Part shown: one piece after another, positions 43,702-53,118 of the stretch
Layout of the letters: each line of letters starts with the position of its first letter
Numbering within the stretch: position 1 is the first letter of the stretch
Assembly: GCA_903837605.1 (NCBI GenBank)
Contig: CAILVF010000004.1
Coordinates: forward strand, 1-64,000
Source: an uncultured Bacteroidales bacterium
Lineage (GTDB): Bacteria > Bacteroidota > Bacteroidia > Bacteroidales > FEN-979
Reading direction: 5' to 3'
DNA: 64,000 nucleotides
Notes under the pieces: model-generated
The model's input: only the letters and a program-made list of their open reading frames with translations
Database searches by the model: none
What the model was told of the DNA's origin: nothing
Program-made: the position numbers and the translations under genes

Positions 43702-45086
43702 TTTTTAATGCTTTTTCTTCCGAACTGGTACTGAATACCAACATCAATGCCAAAAGCCTGGGTTGTGCGGTTCCCTGTTTCCGGGGATTGTGCCGGGGAT
43801 GTCAGGAAATATTTGTAGTAAGGATCGATCAAAAGTCCCCAGTGTTTGGTAAACTGGTATTCGATTGAAAGTCTTACCCATAACTGCCAGTTGGTTGGAA
43901 GTCTCGAAGCTGAGTTATCATCCAGTTTTATTAACCGGCCATTCGGGATGTTGATATCAGCCTGGGCTTTCTTTTCATTGATAAGGAAAGAAATTGCAGG
44001 GCCGGCTTCGATGCCAAGGCAGAACCTGGGAGTCTCAAAAACTGTATAACCAAGCAACAAGGGGATCTGCAGGTATGTATAACGGTTACGGGTCCGATCA
44101 TCTGCAATATGGGTCACACTGTCATATATCGCATGATTCCTTGTGACATAAATGATCCTGGAGGGATCGGAAGGATCCGGATAATACCCAATGACTTCCT
44201 TGTAAAAACTAACACTGTCGTTGCTGCGGTATTGTATCCTGTAACTTCCTTCATCATAGGTGTACCCAAGACCCAGGCCTGTGCGTATTGAAAATCTTGA
44301 ATAATGATAGGCTATCCCGGCATTGGCCCAGTAATTGAATTCAGTTGTGCCGGTTCCGTTTGAATGGTATAATGCCATCTCGGGCGCAACACCGATATTG
44401 GCCGAGAAGAATGAAGGAACAGGTATTTTTTCGCGTACATATTTAAATACTTCACCTGAACGGATGAAGCTGATAGTATCCAATGAGGGTGAAATGTCAA
44501 AAGTTGAGAAAACCAGGGGATCGAGGGAGCTGATATCGGCATTGGTCTCTGCGGTTTCAGTCTCACCGGTATTTTGTAAGGGCTGGCTTGAAACTGGTTC
44601 TGAAACAGGAAGACTTTTTTCAATTCTGGCGTTGGACGCTATCAGTGTACCGCCTGCCTGGTCTCGTCTGGCAGGGGCGATTGCCGTTTGAATCGGTTTT
44701 ACTTCCCTTATTTCCTGACGGGCCAGGGGTTTCGATGAGGCATCACCAGGTTCCGGCAAAACCTTTTCGGAAATATTTTGTTTGGCGGATGGGGGAACCA
44801 TTACTTTTTCAGGTACACTGTGGCTTACCATCGAAGTGGAAGTGTTACCGGAGAAAAATGCCCAATATGAGAGTGTTGCGACGACGATAAGGCTTCCCGC
44901 TGTTGACAGGAAAGCCAGCTTGGAAACATTGATAAAATTAAAATGTTTCAATTCCCTGATCAGCAACTTCAAATTCAGGCTTTTCCAAACTCCGGGAGAA
45001 GGGGTGAACTCCTGTTTCCCTATGGATTCCCTGAACAGGTCGTCAAGATTCTTTCCTGATCCGGAATTATTTGATGGTTGACTCAT
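43698..45086 (-). CDS. Anti-sigma-like inner-membrane protein with a C-terminal outer-membrane barrel
   Basis: 462 residues. N-terminal LDDLFRESIGKQEFTPSPGVWKSL (14-37) is a cytoplasmic anti-sigma-type segment. One transmembrane helix follows (about 56-78), then a Pro/Ser/Ala-rich linker of about 140 residues, long enough to cross the periplasm, then a domain of amphipathic strands (about 230-462) ending in QYQFGRKSIKK, like PorT-type outer-membrane barrels. A single chain would link the sigma factor to the outer membrane. It starts 1 bp after the sigma stop and overlaps the PKD gene. The barrel assignment is from strand pattern only. Confidence 0.75.
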   Translation of the reverse strand: MSQPSNNSGSGKNLDDLFRESIGKQEFTPSPGVWKSLNLKLLIRELKHFNFINVSKLAFLSTAGSLIVVATLSYWAFFSGNTSTSMVSHSVPEKVMVPPSAKQNISEKVLPEPGDASSKPLARQEIREVKPIQTAIAPARRDQAGGTLIASNARIEKSLPVSEPVSSQPLQNTGETETAETNADISSLDPLVFSTFDISPSLDTISFIRSGEVFKYVREKIPVPSFFSANIGVAPEMALYHSNGTGTTEFNYWANAGIAYHYSRFSIRTGLGLGYTYDEGSYRIQYRSNDSVSFYKEVIGYYPDPSDPSRIIYVTRNHAIYDSVTHIADDRTRNRYTYLQIPLLLGYTVFETPRFCLGIEAGPAISFLINEKKAQADINIPNGRLIKLDDNSASRLPTNWQLWVRLSIEYQFTKHWGLLIDPYYKYFLTSPAQSPETGNRTTQAFGIDVGIQYQFGRKSIKK

Positions 45087-45087
45087 T

Positions 45088-45648
45088 TTATTTTAAGTTC
45101 TTTTTCAGTCTGTTTTCTTCAATTTTATTCTTCAGCCACCTTCGGGCCTTGAATAGTTGAGTTTTTGAAGTATTCTCCGATATGCCAAGCGCTTCCGCGA
45201 TCTCCTTATGACCGTAATCTTCAAAAATATGCAGGTTGAAAACCGTACGGTAACCCGAAGGGAGCTCCTGTATCAGTTTCAACAGCAATGCCGGGTTATA
45301 TTCTTCAGGAAATTCGATGACCTCATTCATGTCTATGATCTCTGTTTCCCTGATCTCGTCAATCTTCTCATGACGTGCGATCTTATTTCTTTTATTAATG
45401 TAGTTGATCGCATGATTGACCACAACCCGTTTGATCCAGCCGGCCAGCGAACCTTCTCCGCGGAAGGAGTGAATGTTCTGAAAGACCTTGATAAAAGCCT
45501 CCTGCAATATGTCTTCAGCTTCATCACGGTCCCGACAGTAGCGAATGCAAACACCAAGCATTAAAGGGGCAAATGTGTCAAATAACAATTTCTGCGCCTG
45601 GCGTTTACCTGCAATACAGTCCTTCACTATTTTCTCATCGATGACCAT
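45088..45648 (-). CDS. ECF RNA polymerase sigma factor
   Basis: 186 residues. Region 2 YCRDRDEAEDILQEAFIKVFQNI and region 4 LPSGYRTVFNLHIFEDYGHKEIAEALGISENTSKTQLFKARRWLKN are clear. No C-terminal extension. It is first of a three-gene operon with a membrane-spanning anti-sigma-like protein and a T9SS surface protein. A second, similar sigma gene lies downstream behind a strong terminator, suggesting local duplication of the sigma module. Confidence 0.95.
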   Translation of the reverse strand: MVIDEKIVKDCIAGKRQAQKLLFDTFAPLMLGVCIRYCRDRDEAEDILQEAFIKVFQNIHSFRGEGSLAGWIKRVVVNHAINYINKRNKIARHEKIDEIRETEIIDMNEVIEFPEEYNPALLLKLIQELPSGYRTVFNLHIFEDYGHKEIAEALGISENTSKTQLFKARRWLKNKIEENRLKKNLK

Positions 45649-45730
45649 TGACAGGACTTGATTTAAGACAATCCTTAATCCGCAGGGTTGCCTGTAATTC
45701 TAATTATCTATTTGACATTATGATACACTA

Positions 45731-46354
45731 CTATTCGATGCTTCCCCTGAATTTCTCAAAATTTCTTAAATAAAACTCCCGGCCTTTATTACTCATGATT
45801 CCATGCAGATGATAAATGAACAACTCATGAAAAATTTCAAAAGAATTGAGTTCGTCGGCCGAAAACAAATCATTATCAAAAAGACTCTCTATCCTGAAGA
45901 GGTGGAGCCTGGCGATAACTTCCGCATTAAGGTCCTTTCTGTATAGCCCTTCCTTCTTTCCCTTTATCATATTCTTAAGGGTATTCTCGAACATTGTCTT
46001 ACGCCTGACTTCCCTGATTTTCATGAAAAGATCAGGATAATACTTCCGGATGTCATAATCCATGGATGGATTATAATCCTGGATCATTTTCTTGATGGAC
46101 TTATATATTTCGAATAATTCTTCAATCGCGTTTAATTTGAGGTACAGTATCTCATCAAACAACTTGGAATTGCCTGAATGTTCCGTAAGGAGCACCTGGT
46201 TCACAAGGTCTTTTTTATCCTCGAAGTATTCGTATAAAGTTTTCTTGGAAACACACAAATGGCGTGCGACATCATCCATTGTCACACTTTTGATACCATA
46301 GCGGTGGTAAAGCCTGCTTACTTGACCCAATATGCTTTGAACCTTGTCGCTCAT
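45731..46354 (-). CDS. TetR-family transcriptional regulator
   Basis: 207 residues. N-terminal helix-turn-helix SVTMDDVARHLCVSKKTLYEYFEDKKDLVNQVL (about 20-52), then an all-helical ligand domain containing DYNPSMDYDIRKYYPDLFMKI. The other TetR of the window (54517-55131) has the equivalent ISPSMTFDLKKYYPEIY, so the two are paralogues. The start at 46354 lies only 4 bases from a perfect -7 box, suggesting a leaderless mRNA or that the box is fortuitous. It may control the LruC gene or the efflux genes. Confidence 0.9.
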   Translation of the reverse strand: MSDKVQSILGQVSRLYHRYGIKSVTMDDVARHLCVSKKTLYEYFEDKKDLVNQVLLTEHSGNSKLFDEILYLKLNAIEELFEIYKSIKKMIQDYNPSMDYDIRKYYPDLFMKIREVRRKTMFENTLKNMIKGKKEGLYRKDLNAEVIARLHLFRIESLFDNDLFSADELNSFEIFHELFIYHLHGIMSNKGREFYLRNFEKFRGSIE

Positions 46355-46358
46355 AAGA

Positions 46359-46366
46359 CAAAGATA
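46359..46366 (-). promoter_or_regulatory. -7 box directly before the first tetR
   Basis: The minus strand reads TATCTTTG, a perfect -7 box, 4 bases before the ATG. The -33 region would overlap the 10-bp inverted repeat at 46382-46407. Confidence 0.4.
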
Positions 46367-46381
46367 AAAAATAATATCAGG

Positions 46382-46407
46382 GAAACTTTTTTTGGGTAAA
46401 AAGTTTC
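46382..46407. promoter_or_regulatory. Perfect 10-bp inverted repeat upstream of the first tetR
   Basis: GAAACTTTTT (46382-46391) and AAAAAGTTTC (46398-46407) are perfect inverted copies with a 6-base gap. It lies between the LruC gene stop and the tetR promoter, so it could be an operator or a terminator. No T-run follows on the LruC strand. The half AAAAAGTTTC recurs upstream of the second tetR at 55212-55221. Confidence 0.45.
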
Positions 46408-46424
46408 AGGCTGCTTTTCAACTC

Positions 46425-48290
46425 TTAGTGCTGGTAGATATTTGATGCATTCCTGTAACCGGAAAGGTTTTTATACCAGTCGGGATAAGAAACTCCGTTG
46501 CTCGTTGCCCATTGGCCAAGATGAAGATATGTAAGGAGGATGTCGGCAGATTCCTTCGCATAATCAAAATTTTCATAGATGCTTATAGCCCATGGGAGGT
46601 TATTTGCGGTTTTATAGTATCGTCCCTGCCCTGGAATGCTGGTATCATCTCCCGTCCCCAGTATTGCCTCGTTTGCAAGGACAGTAGGCGCGCGATCGGG
46701 CAGGTGAACTTCCTTGCCGCGGTCCCTGTTGAGAATAATGAATGGATTGAAGCTGCCGATGTCGAGATCGGAAACGGAATATGTATTCTGTGTGAACAAC
46801 ATGGTAATCCTGATGGTATCGGGGGGTAAATAAGGAAGGCCGATAACAGTATTGATCATCCCGTCAGTACTGTTGAATGCTTTAAAATCATTGTCGGTAA
46901 CAATAACGGTTGGTTTATTCTGCCCTGATTCCAGTCCGTTTGCCGCCAGTGTTATATAGTTGTCAAAGATGGAATACCCGCTAGCTGTTATTGCTGAAGA
47001 AGGAATATTTCCATTGGCCAGCTGGAACCCAAAACCGCTTGGGAAAGAGGCCCCGGCAGCCCTCAGTATAAAAGTGCCATCGCATTCCACAATTTTATTT
47101 TGAGCATTGGTGATAGTATTGAAGTGGTAATTCACAACAAGGTCGTTAAAATCATAATCTCCCTGGTTGGGCCAGAGGTCTTCAAATGCCAGGCTTCCGC
47201 TTCCGCCCGACGGGAATGGATTGTTATATGCTCTTGCAGGGTCATTCGGGTAATCATCATAACTGTTGGGAACGCCGTCACCATCACTGTCGCTGCTCAA
47301 TGCGTAACTTACATCGGTATTGTATAATGCTCCTGTAATCGTTCCGTTATAATGGCTGGCAGTTGCATCGGTTGCCGTGCTTCCGCTTCCTTCATTGAAA
47401 TGCCAAAGGGCTTTGATCCCGGTTTCACTTCCTGTCCATGGTGTTGACATGCTTGTATTGACCTGCTGGGCAGTAAGGGCAATGTTCCAGATACTCACTT
47501 CATCGATCAGGCCCTGGAAAAACTTCTGCCCGCCGTTATCTGATCCAATCGAAATATTCCTGGCGTTGTTGACCAGAACAGAACTTACAGAGGCTGAATT
47601 TTTAAGAACGCCGTTCACATAAAGCGAAAGCGTGCTGCCATCATAAACACCTGCAATGTGGTACCATGTGTTCAAGGTGGGCTGTCCTGCCCCCCAATTG
47701 ATCATGGTCGATGTAAAGTTCCCGGTGTAAATGCTGACCTGGAATCCTTTATACAGATCCTGCCCCAGCCCGCAACCGTCCCAGTCTCCCTTTTGTAAAA
47801 TCTTGACCGACTGCTGACGCGTTGGTTTTACCCAGGTTTCGAATGAACATTTGTTGGGGAAGTTCAGCCCGGAAGAACCCGGGATTGAAATCCAGTCGGT
47901 AGTCCCGTTAAAATTCATGGAATAATTCACCGACTGGCTTTTTGTTGACGGGAAGGTAAAGTCGGTCAGGGGCCTGCTTACAGGCACAAGTATTGAGTTG
48001 ATCATTACATTATTTTCAAATGTCGGCAAAGCCACGGAGAAATCATAATCAGAAGCATTCACTGCAAAAAAAGCTTTCATATAAAGCCGACTTTCATCTC
48101 CGGATGAGATCCTGACGACACCGGCAGGGATATTATGCAAGCGGAATTGGATATTGTCGGAAGTATTCCAGGTGAACGTATTGCTTACTTTCAATGTCTT
48201 CATACCTGACTGGGGGATATCATCAGATTTTTTATGACAGGAAGACATCAAAATCAAGGCGGCAAAACCAAATAAAAGAAAACGTTTCAT
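46425..48290 (-). CDS. Lipoprotein with LamG and LruC domains
   Basis: 621 residues. A lipoprotein signal (MKRFLLFGFAALILMSSC, Cys18 lipidated). A LamG/concanavalin-like domain (about 125-290; WISIPGSSGLNFPNKCSFETWV) is followed by a calcium-type turn (SDSDGDGVPNSYDDYPND, about 330-350) and a LruC domain (FEDLWPNQGDYDFNDLVVNYHF through the C terminus). LruC proteins are surface lipoproteins of uncertain role in Bacteroidota and other bacteria. It has its own consensus promoter. No sorting domain is present; the surface location relies on the lipid anchor. Confidence 0.88.
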   Translation of the reverse strand: MKRFLLFGFAALILMSSCHKKSDDIPQSGMKTLKVSNTFTWNTSDNIQFRLHNIPAGVVRISSGDESRLYMKAFFAVNASDYDFSVALPTFENNVMINSILVPVSRPLTDFTFPSTKSQSVNYSMNFNGTTDWISIPGSSGLNFPNKCSFETWVKPTRQQSVKILQKGDWDGCGLGQDLYKGFQVSIYTGNFTSTMINWGAGQPTLNTWYHIAGVYDGSTLSLYVNGVLKNSASVSSVLVNNARNISIGSDNGGQKFFQGLIDEVSIWNIALTAQQVNTSMSTPWTGSETGIKALWHFNEGSGSTATDATASHYNGTITGALYNTDVSYALSSDSDGDGVPNSYDDYPNDPARAYNNPFPSGGSGSLAFEDLWPNQGDYDFNDLVVNYHFNTITNAQNKIVECDGTFILRAAGASFPSGFGFQLANGNIPSSAITASGYSIFDNYITLAANGLESGQNKPTVIVTDNDFKAFNSTDGMINTVIGLPYLPPDTIRITMLFTQNTYSVSDLDIGSFNPFIILNRDRGKEVHLPDRAPTVLANEAILGTGDDTSIPGQGRYYKTANNLPWAISIYENFDYAKESADILLTYLHLGQWATSNGVSYPDWYKNLSGYRNASNIYQH

Positions 48291-48307
48291 AATTTCTAAT
48301 TAAGATT

Positions 48308-48338
48308 CAAAAGTACATCAACAAACAGCAGATTACAA
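48308..48338 (-). promoter_or_regulatory. Promoter of the LamG/LruC lipoprotein gene
   Basis: Minus strand: TTG, 20 bases, TACTTTTG (48308-48315), matching both boxes and the spacing of the Bacteroidota consensus. It lies 18 bases before the start codon. Confidence 0.65.
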
Positions 48339-48454
48339 GCTGTATTTCGCAAGTGTAGCAAATTATCCATTTTCCGTCGACAGCTTTTTTGAATATGTCA
48401 AGGAAAAGCGGAAACGATTTCTCTGTAGAAAGTTTTTAACTGCGGGAAATTTGA

Positions 48455-48462
48455 TATCTTTG
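48455..48462 (+). promoter_or_regulatory. -7 box of the RND efflux operon
   Basis: TATCTTTG, a perfect -7 box, about 50 bases before the adaptor gene. Only a T-run (48433-48437), not a TTG, is found at the -33 position. Confidence 0.45.
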
Positions 48463-48513
48463 CAGTCTGAAGTAAAACCGGACTTTTTATAGCAAAAACC
48501 GATTAAACAATAC

Positions 48514-49638
48514 GTGATGAAGAAGATTCTTTTGATCAGCGGCATGATCATATTTTTAGTTTCCTGTGGAAGCAATCCAGGGAATAAACAGGCCAGGCTT
48601 GATGACCTGAAAAAGCAGAGAGACAAACTTACCACCGAGATAACCAAACTCGAGATTGAGATCAACCCACAGGGAACCCAGCCTGCAACAATCGTGAAAA
48701 CCATGGATGTGGTGAAACGTCAGTTTGAACATTACATAGAAGTCCAGGGAAGGATAGACGGGAATGAAAATATTGGTGTTGTCCCCCGTAACCAGGGCGG
48801 AGTTGTAACCAGGATATATGTCACCCAGGGGGATCACGTGACCGCCGGCCAGGTGCTTGCCGACATGGACAATGAAGTCCTTAAGCAAACCTTAAAGGAA
48901 CTCCAGACTTCACTTGATTATGCTACTGATATGTACAATCGCCAGAAGAACCTCTGGGATCAGAAAATAGGTTCTGAAGCACAATATCTCAGTGCCAAGA
49001 ACACCAAGGAGTCCATTGAAGGGAAGATGAATACCCTGAAGGACCAGCTTGATATGTCAAGAATCGTTTCGCCAATCGAAGGAACGGTTGAGGATATTCC
49101 CATTAAAGTCGGGCAGATGGCATCTCCTGCCTCACCCCAGCCCTGTTTCAGGATCGTTAATTTTTCAAGGGCCAAGGCTGTCGCCGACGTAAGTGAAGCG
49201 TATTCCAATAAGATCAAGACAGGTGACCCCGTCAAGGTATACCTGCCGGATCTTAATACAGAACTGAATGCCACTGTCAGTTTTTCAAGCAAATATATCA
49301 ATCCCACCAACCGTACATTCACTGTCGAGGCAATTCTTCCCCCTGCATCGGGTTTGACTTTCAGGGCAAATATGATCGCTGTGGTAAGGATCAAGGATTA
49401 CGATAACAAAAACAGCCTTGCAATCCCCCAGAATTACATACAGACTGCCAAAGATGAAGGGCATTTTGTTTTTATTGCTGAAGTAAAGGACGGAAAGACC
49501 TGTGCAAGGAAACGCATCGTCACTCCGTTTATCACCTATAACGGACTTACCGAAGTTCTGGATGGCCTTAAGGAAGGGGATAAAGTGATCACCACCGGCT
49601 ATAAAGACCTTTACGACGGTCAATTGATTTCCTTCTAA
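48514..49638 (+). CDS. RND efflux periplasmic adaptor (HlyD/AcrA family)
   Basis: 374 residues, lipoprotein signal with lipobox FLVSC (Cys18). Predicted coiled hairpin (about 20-50 and 125-175), lipoyl half-motifs (ENIGVVPRNQGGVVTRIYVTQGDHVTAGQVLADMD and ISPIEGTVEDIPIKVGQMASP-like), beta-barrel and membrane-proximal domains. It links the inner-membrane pump to the TolC channel. A second copy of the start Met precedes by one codon. It is followed after 14 bp by the pump gene. Confidence 0.93.
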   Translation: MMKKILLISGMIIFLVSCGSNPGNKQARLDDLKKQRDKLTTEITKLEIEINPQGTQPATIVKTMDVVKRQFEHYIEVQGRIDGNENIGVVPRNQGGVVTRIYVTQGDHVTAGQVLADMDNEVLKQTLKELQTSLDYATDMYNRQKNLWDQKIGSEAQYLSAKNTKESIEGKMNTLKDQLDMSRIVSPIEGTVEDIPIKVGQMASPASPQPCFRIVNFSRAKAVADVSEAYSNKIKTGDPVKVYLPDLNTELNATVSFSSKYINPTNRTFTVEAILPPASGLTFRANMIAVVRIKDYDNKNSLAIPQNYIQTAKDEGHFVFIAEVKDGKTCARKRIVTPFITYNGLTEVLDGLKEGDKVITTGYKDLYDGQLISF

Positions 49639-49652
49639 AGACCTGATTTACT

Positions 49653-52600
49653 ATGAAGAAGCCAGAAAAACTGAAAGAATTTTTTGCCACCAGCTGGGCC
49701 ATCGATAATAAGTCAAGCATTTACGTGCTTACTATTATCATCACCATGCTGGGGATACTGTCTTATATCAATATCCCAAAGGAGCAGTTCCCCGAGATTG
49801 TGATCCCTACAATCATCGTGAACACAGTGTATCCAGGCACTTCTCCTGAAGATATGGAAAACCTGGTGACCAGGCCTATAGAAAAGGAATGCAAATCGAT
49901 ACAGAACGTAAAAAAGATCACCAGCAATTCGATCCAGGACTTCTCTTCGATCGTCGTGGAATTCACAACCAATATCCCGGTCTCCGAAGCAAAGCAGAGG
50001 GTCAGGGATGCGGTTGACAAGTCAAAATCGAAACTCCCGAACAATCTTCCGAATGATCCTGATATCGCCGAGGTAGATATTTCGGAAATCCCGATCATGA
50101 ACATCAACCTTTCGGGGGATTATGATCTGCAGAGGCTGAAAAAATACGCCAAGGATGCCCAGGATAAAATAGAGACCCTTCCCGAAATTACACGTGTGGA
50201 TATTGTAGGCGCCCTGGACCGCGAGATCCAGATAAATGTCGATATGTACAAAATGCAGGCTGCATCTGTTTCATTCAGGGATATTCAGAATGCAATTGCA
50301 GCTGAAAATGTAACTGTTTCGGCAGGCACGATCACGAATTTCGGCATGAAGCGCACACTCAGGGTCACCGGGCAGTTCAAGTCGCCCGAGGAGATCAATG
50401 AAATCATCCTTAAATCATCCAGCGGGGCTACAGTTTATATAAAAGATATTGCAGAAGTCAGGGATTCCTACAAAGAACAGGAAAGTTTTGCCCGTTTTGA
50501 AGGCAAAAACGTGATCACCCTTAATGTCATTAAAAAGAGCGGTGCCAACCTCCTTAACGCCTCCGACGAGATCAAGGGCATTATTAAGGATATGCAGAAA
50601 ACTTCTTATCCCCCTGATCTGAAAGTTGAGTTAACCGGTGAGCAGTCGAGATTCACCAGGAGCACCCTGGAAGAGCTTAACAATACCATCATCATCGGGT
50701 TTCTGCTGGTTACCGTTGTGCTGATGTTTTTCATGGGCCTGAACAATGCCTTCTTCGTAGCTTTATCGGTGCCTCTTTCAATGTTCGTGGCATACCTCGT
50801 AATGCCCGGGCTGGGATTCACCATGAACATGATCGTGATGTTCGGATTCATCTTCGCCCTGGGTATTATCGTGGATGATGCCATTGTTGTGATCGAAAAC
50901 ACACACCGTGTGCACCGGCACATACCCGATATTAAATCGGCTGCGAAATATGCTGCCGGGGAGGTTTTCCTTCCGATACTTTCAGGTACATTAACCACAC
51001 TCGCGCCATTTTTCCCCCTGGTCTTCTGGCCGGGTATTGTCGGGAAATTCATGCACTACCTCCCTGTGACGCTGATACTTACTCTTTTTGCCTCGCTTTT
51101 CGTGGCCTACATCATCAACCCGGTATTTGCTGTCACTTTCATGAAGCATGAATATGACGGGGAGGAATACAAGCTGAAAAAGAAGCCCTTCCTGGTAAGC
51201 ACCGTGCTTCTTGCATCCTTTGCCGTGTTGTTTTACATCGCCAGGGTGTTCACGATGGGAAATCTGCTGATGTTTGCCCTTATCCTGAACGTGGTGTACA
51301 GGCTATGGCTGAAAAATGCTATCATAAAGTTCCAGAGCGTGTTGTGGCCTTCAGTCCTTAATTTTTATGAAAAGCAGTTGCGATTCTTCCTTAAGGGACG
51401 TAATCCTTACTATCTTTTTGGAGGAGTAGTCGCGCTCTTTATTTTTACCCTTATGCTTTTCGGGTCGTTTAAGCCCCAGGTGCTGTTCTTCCCGAACAAC
51501 AATCCTGCAACTATCTTTATTTACATAAAAATGCCTGTTGGGACCGACCAGAAAGTCACCGATTCAGTGACCAGGATTGTCGAAGGCAGGGTCACCAGGG
51601 TGCTTGGCAAGGACAACCCCGTGGTGGAATCCATTATTGCCAACGTTGGGCTGGGTGCAGGTGAAAGTTTCTTTGACCGTTCTGTCTCTCCTGAGAGGGG
51701 CAAGGTTACCGTGAATTTCGTCGAAAGCAAGGACAGGCATGGAATAAAGACCCTTGATTACATGGACCAGATCAGGGCCAATCTTCAGAATATCCCCGGA
51801 GTGACCCTTTCGGTTGAGAAGAATAAAATGGGGCCTCCTACCGGCAAACCTATAAACATCGAAATTACCAGTGAGAACATAGAAGATCTTATCACCGCTT
51901 CCAAGGAATTCCTTATTTACCTCGATTCATTACAGATCCCCGGCATCGATAAGCTGAGGTCTGATTTCGACGAAAGCAAACCCGAGATCGTTATGGATGT
52001 TGACCGCATCAGGGCTAACCGTGAAGGGCTCAGCGTTGGGCAGATCGGGATGGAACTCAGGACTGCCATTTATGGTTACGAGGCATCCAAGTATAAGGAA
52101 GACGAAGATGAGTATCCCATACAGGTAAGGTATTCCGAAACACAGCGTAAGAATGTCAATAATCTTATCAACGCCCGGATCACTTATCGTGACATGACCT
52201 CCGGACAGTTAAGGCAGATCCCAATCTCGGCTGTTGTACAGGTAAATTACCGGGACACTTACGGCGGTATCAAGCGTAAAAACCTCAAACGGGTTATAAC
52301 ACTTTCGTCGGATGTGACTTCTGGTCATACCGCGAATGAGGTCTTAGCCACTATTGGGGCTGCTTTGAAGACCTATAAGCTTCCAAAAGGCGTGGAAGTA
52401 AACTTCACAGGTGAAAGGGAAGACCAGGCCGAAACCATGGCCTTCCTTATCAATGCGATGATAATTGCCCTGGGGTTGATCTTTTTTATCCTGATTACCC
52501 AGTTCGGAAGCCTGAGCAAGAGCCTTATTATTCTGAGCGAAGTAATCTTCAGTATTATCGGGGTATTTATCGGGATGGTCGTCTTCCATATGCCATTCGT

Positions 52601-53039
52601 CATCACCATGACCGGTATCGGAATTGTCGCACTGGGAGGCATTGTCGTAAGGAACGGGATACTGATAGTGGAATTTGCCGACGTATTAAAGGCAAGGGGG
52701 AATTCATACCGTGAAGCTATTGTTGGCGCAGGGAAGACCAGGATAACACCCGTTATACTCACCGCAACAGCAACCATGCTTGGGCTGGTTCCTCTTGCTG
52801 TAGGGTTCAACATCAATTTCGTTACCCTGTTCTCTGAACTGAATCCTCATATCTGGGTGGGGGGCGACAATGTGACCTTCTGGGGCCCTCTCTCATGGAC
52901 AATCATCTTCGGTTTAAGCTTTGCCACATTCCTTACCCTGATATTCGTACCGGCCCTTTTGCTGATCGATGCACAGGCCACAGTCAGGTGGAAACGTAAG
53001 AAAGATTTGAAAAGGATGAAGAAACTCGGGACTCGTTAA
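49653..53039 (+). CDS. RND-family efflux pump (AcrB/HAE1-like)
   Basis: 1128 residues with twelve membrane helices in two homologous halves: helix 1 at about 25-45, a large periplasmic loop, helices 2-6 at about 340-500, then a repeat from about 520 on. The FGFIFALGIIVDDAIVVIENTHR segment carries the proton-relay Asp pair of helix 4, and IALGGIVVRNGILIVEFAD is the mate in the second half. It exports hydrophobic compounds from the periplasm using protons. It works with the adaptor upstream; the channel gene lies convergent, beyond a repeat tract. Confidence 0.95.
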   Translation: MKKPEKLKEFFATSWAIDNKSSIYVLTIIITMLGILSYINIPKEQFPEIVIPTIIVNTVYPGTSPEDMENLVTRPIEKECKSIQNVKKITSNSIQDFSSIVVEFTTNIPVSEAKQRVRDAVDKSKSKLPNNLPNDPDIAEVDISEIPIMNINLSGDYDLQRLKKYAKDAQDKIETLPEITRVDIVGALDREIQINVDMYKMQAASVSFRDIQNAIAAENVTVSAGTITNFGMKRTLRVTGQFKSPEEINEIILKSSSGATVYIKDIAEVRDSYKEQESFARFEGKNVITLNVIKKSGANLLNASDEIKGIIKDMQKTSYPPDLKVELTGEQSRFTRSTLEELNNTIIIGFLLVTVVLMFFMGLNNAFFVALSVPLSMFVAYLVMPGLGFTMNMIVMFGFIFALGIIVDDAIVVIENTHRVHRHIPDIKSAAKYAAGEVFLPILSGTLTTLAPFFPLVFWPGIVGKFMHYLPVTLILTLFASLFVAYIINPVFAVTFMKHEYDGEEYKLKKKPFLVSTVLLASFAVLFYIARVFTMGNLLMFALILNVVYRLWLKNAIIKFQSVLWPSVLNFYEKQLRFFLKGRNPYYLFGGVVALFIFTLMLFGSFKPQVLFFPNNNPATIFIYIKMPVGTDQKVTDSVTRIVEGRVTRVLGKDNPVVESIIANVGLGAGESFFDRSVSPERGKVTVNFVESKDRHGIKTLDYMDQIRANLQNIPGVTLSVEKNKMGPPTGKPINIEITSENIEDLITASKEFLIYLDSLQIPGIDKLRSDFDESKPEIVMDVDRIRANREGLSVGQIGMELRTAIYGYEASKYKEDEDEYPIQVRYSETQRKNVNNLINARITYRDMTSGQLRQIPISAVVQVNYRDTYGGIKRKNLKRVITLSSDVTSGHTANEVLATIGAALKTYKLPKGVEVNFTGEREDQAETMAFLINAMIIALGLIFFILITQFGSLSKSLIILSEVIFSIIGVFIGMVVFHMPFVITMTGIGIVALGGIVVRNGILIVEFADVLKARGNSYREAIVGAGKTRITPVILTATATMLGLVPLAVGFNINFVTLFSELNPHIWVGGDNVTFWGPLSWTIIFGLSFATFLTLIFVPALLLIDAQATVRWKRKKDLKRMKKLGTR

Positions 53040-53116
53040 CAGTTAACAGTGAATAGTTAATAGTCACTATTAACCAGTCACCAGTCGCTAGTCACCAGTC
53101 CCAAGTGACATTCACT
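53036..53116. repeat. 7-bp periodic tract between convergent efflux genes
   Basis: Units TTAACAG, TTAACAG, TGAATAG, TTAATAG, TCACTAT, TAACCAG, TCACCAG, TCGCTAG, TCACCAG, TCCCAAG: ten 7-mers ending mostly in AG. It contains a perfect inverted repeat GTTAATAGT/ACTATTAAC (53056-53074) that could form a hairpin. It starts inside the last codon and stop of the RND gene. Confidence 0.85.
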
Positions 53117-53118
53117 AT

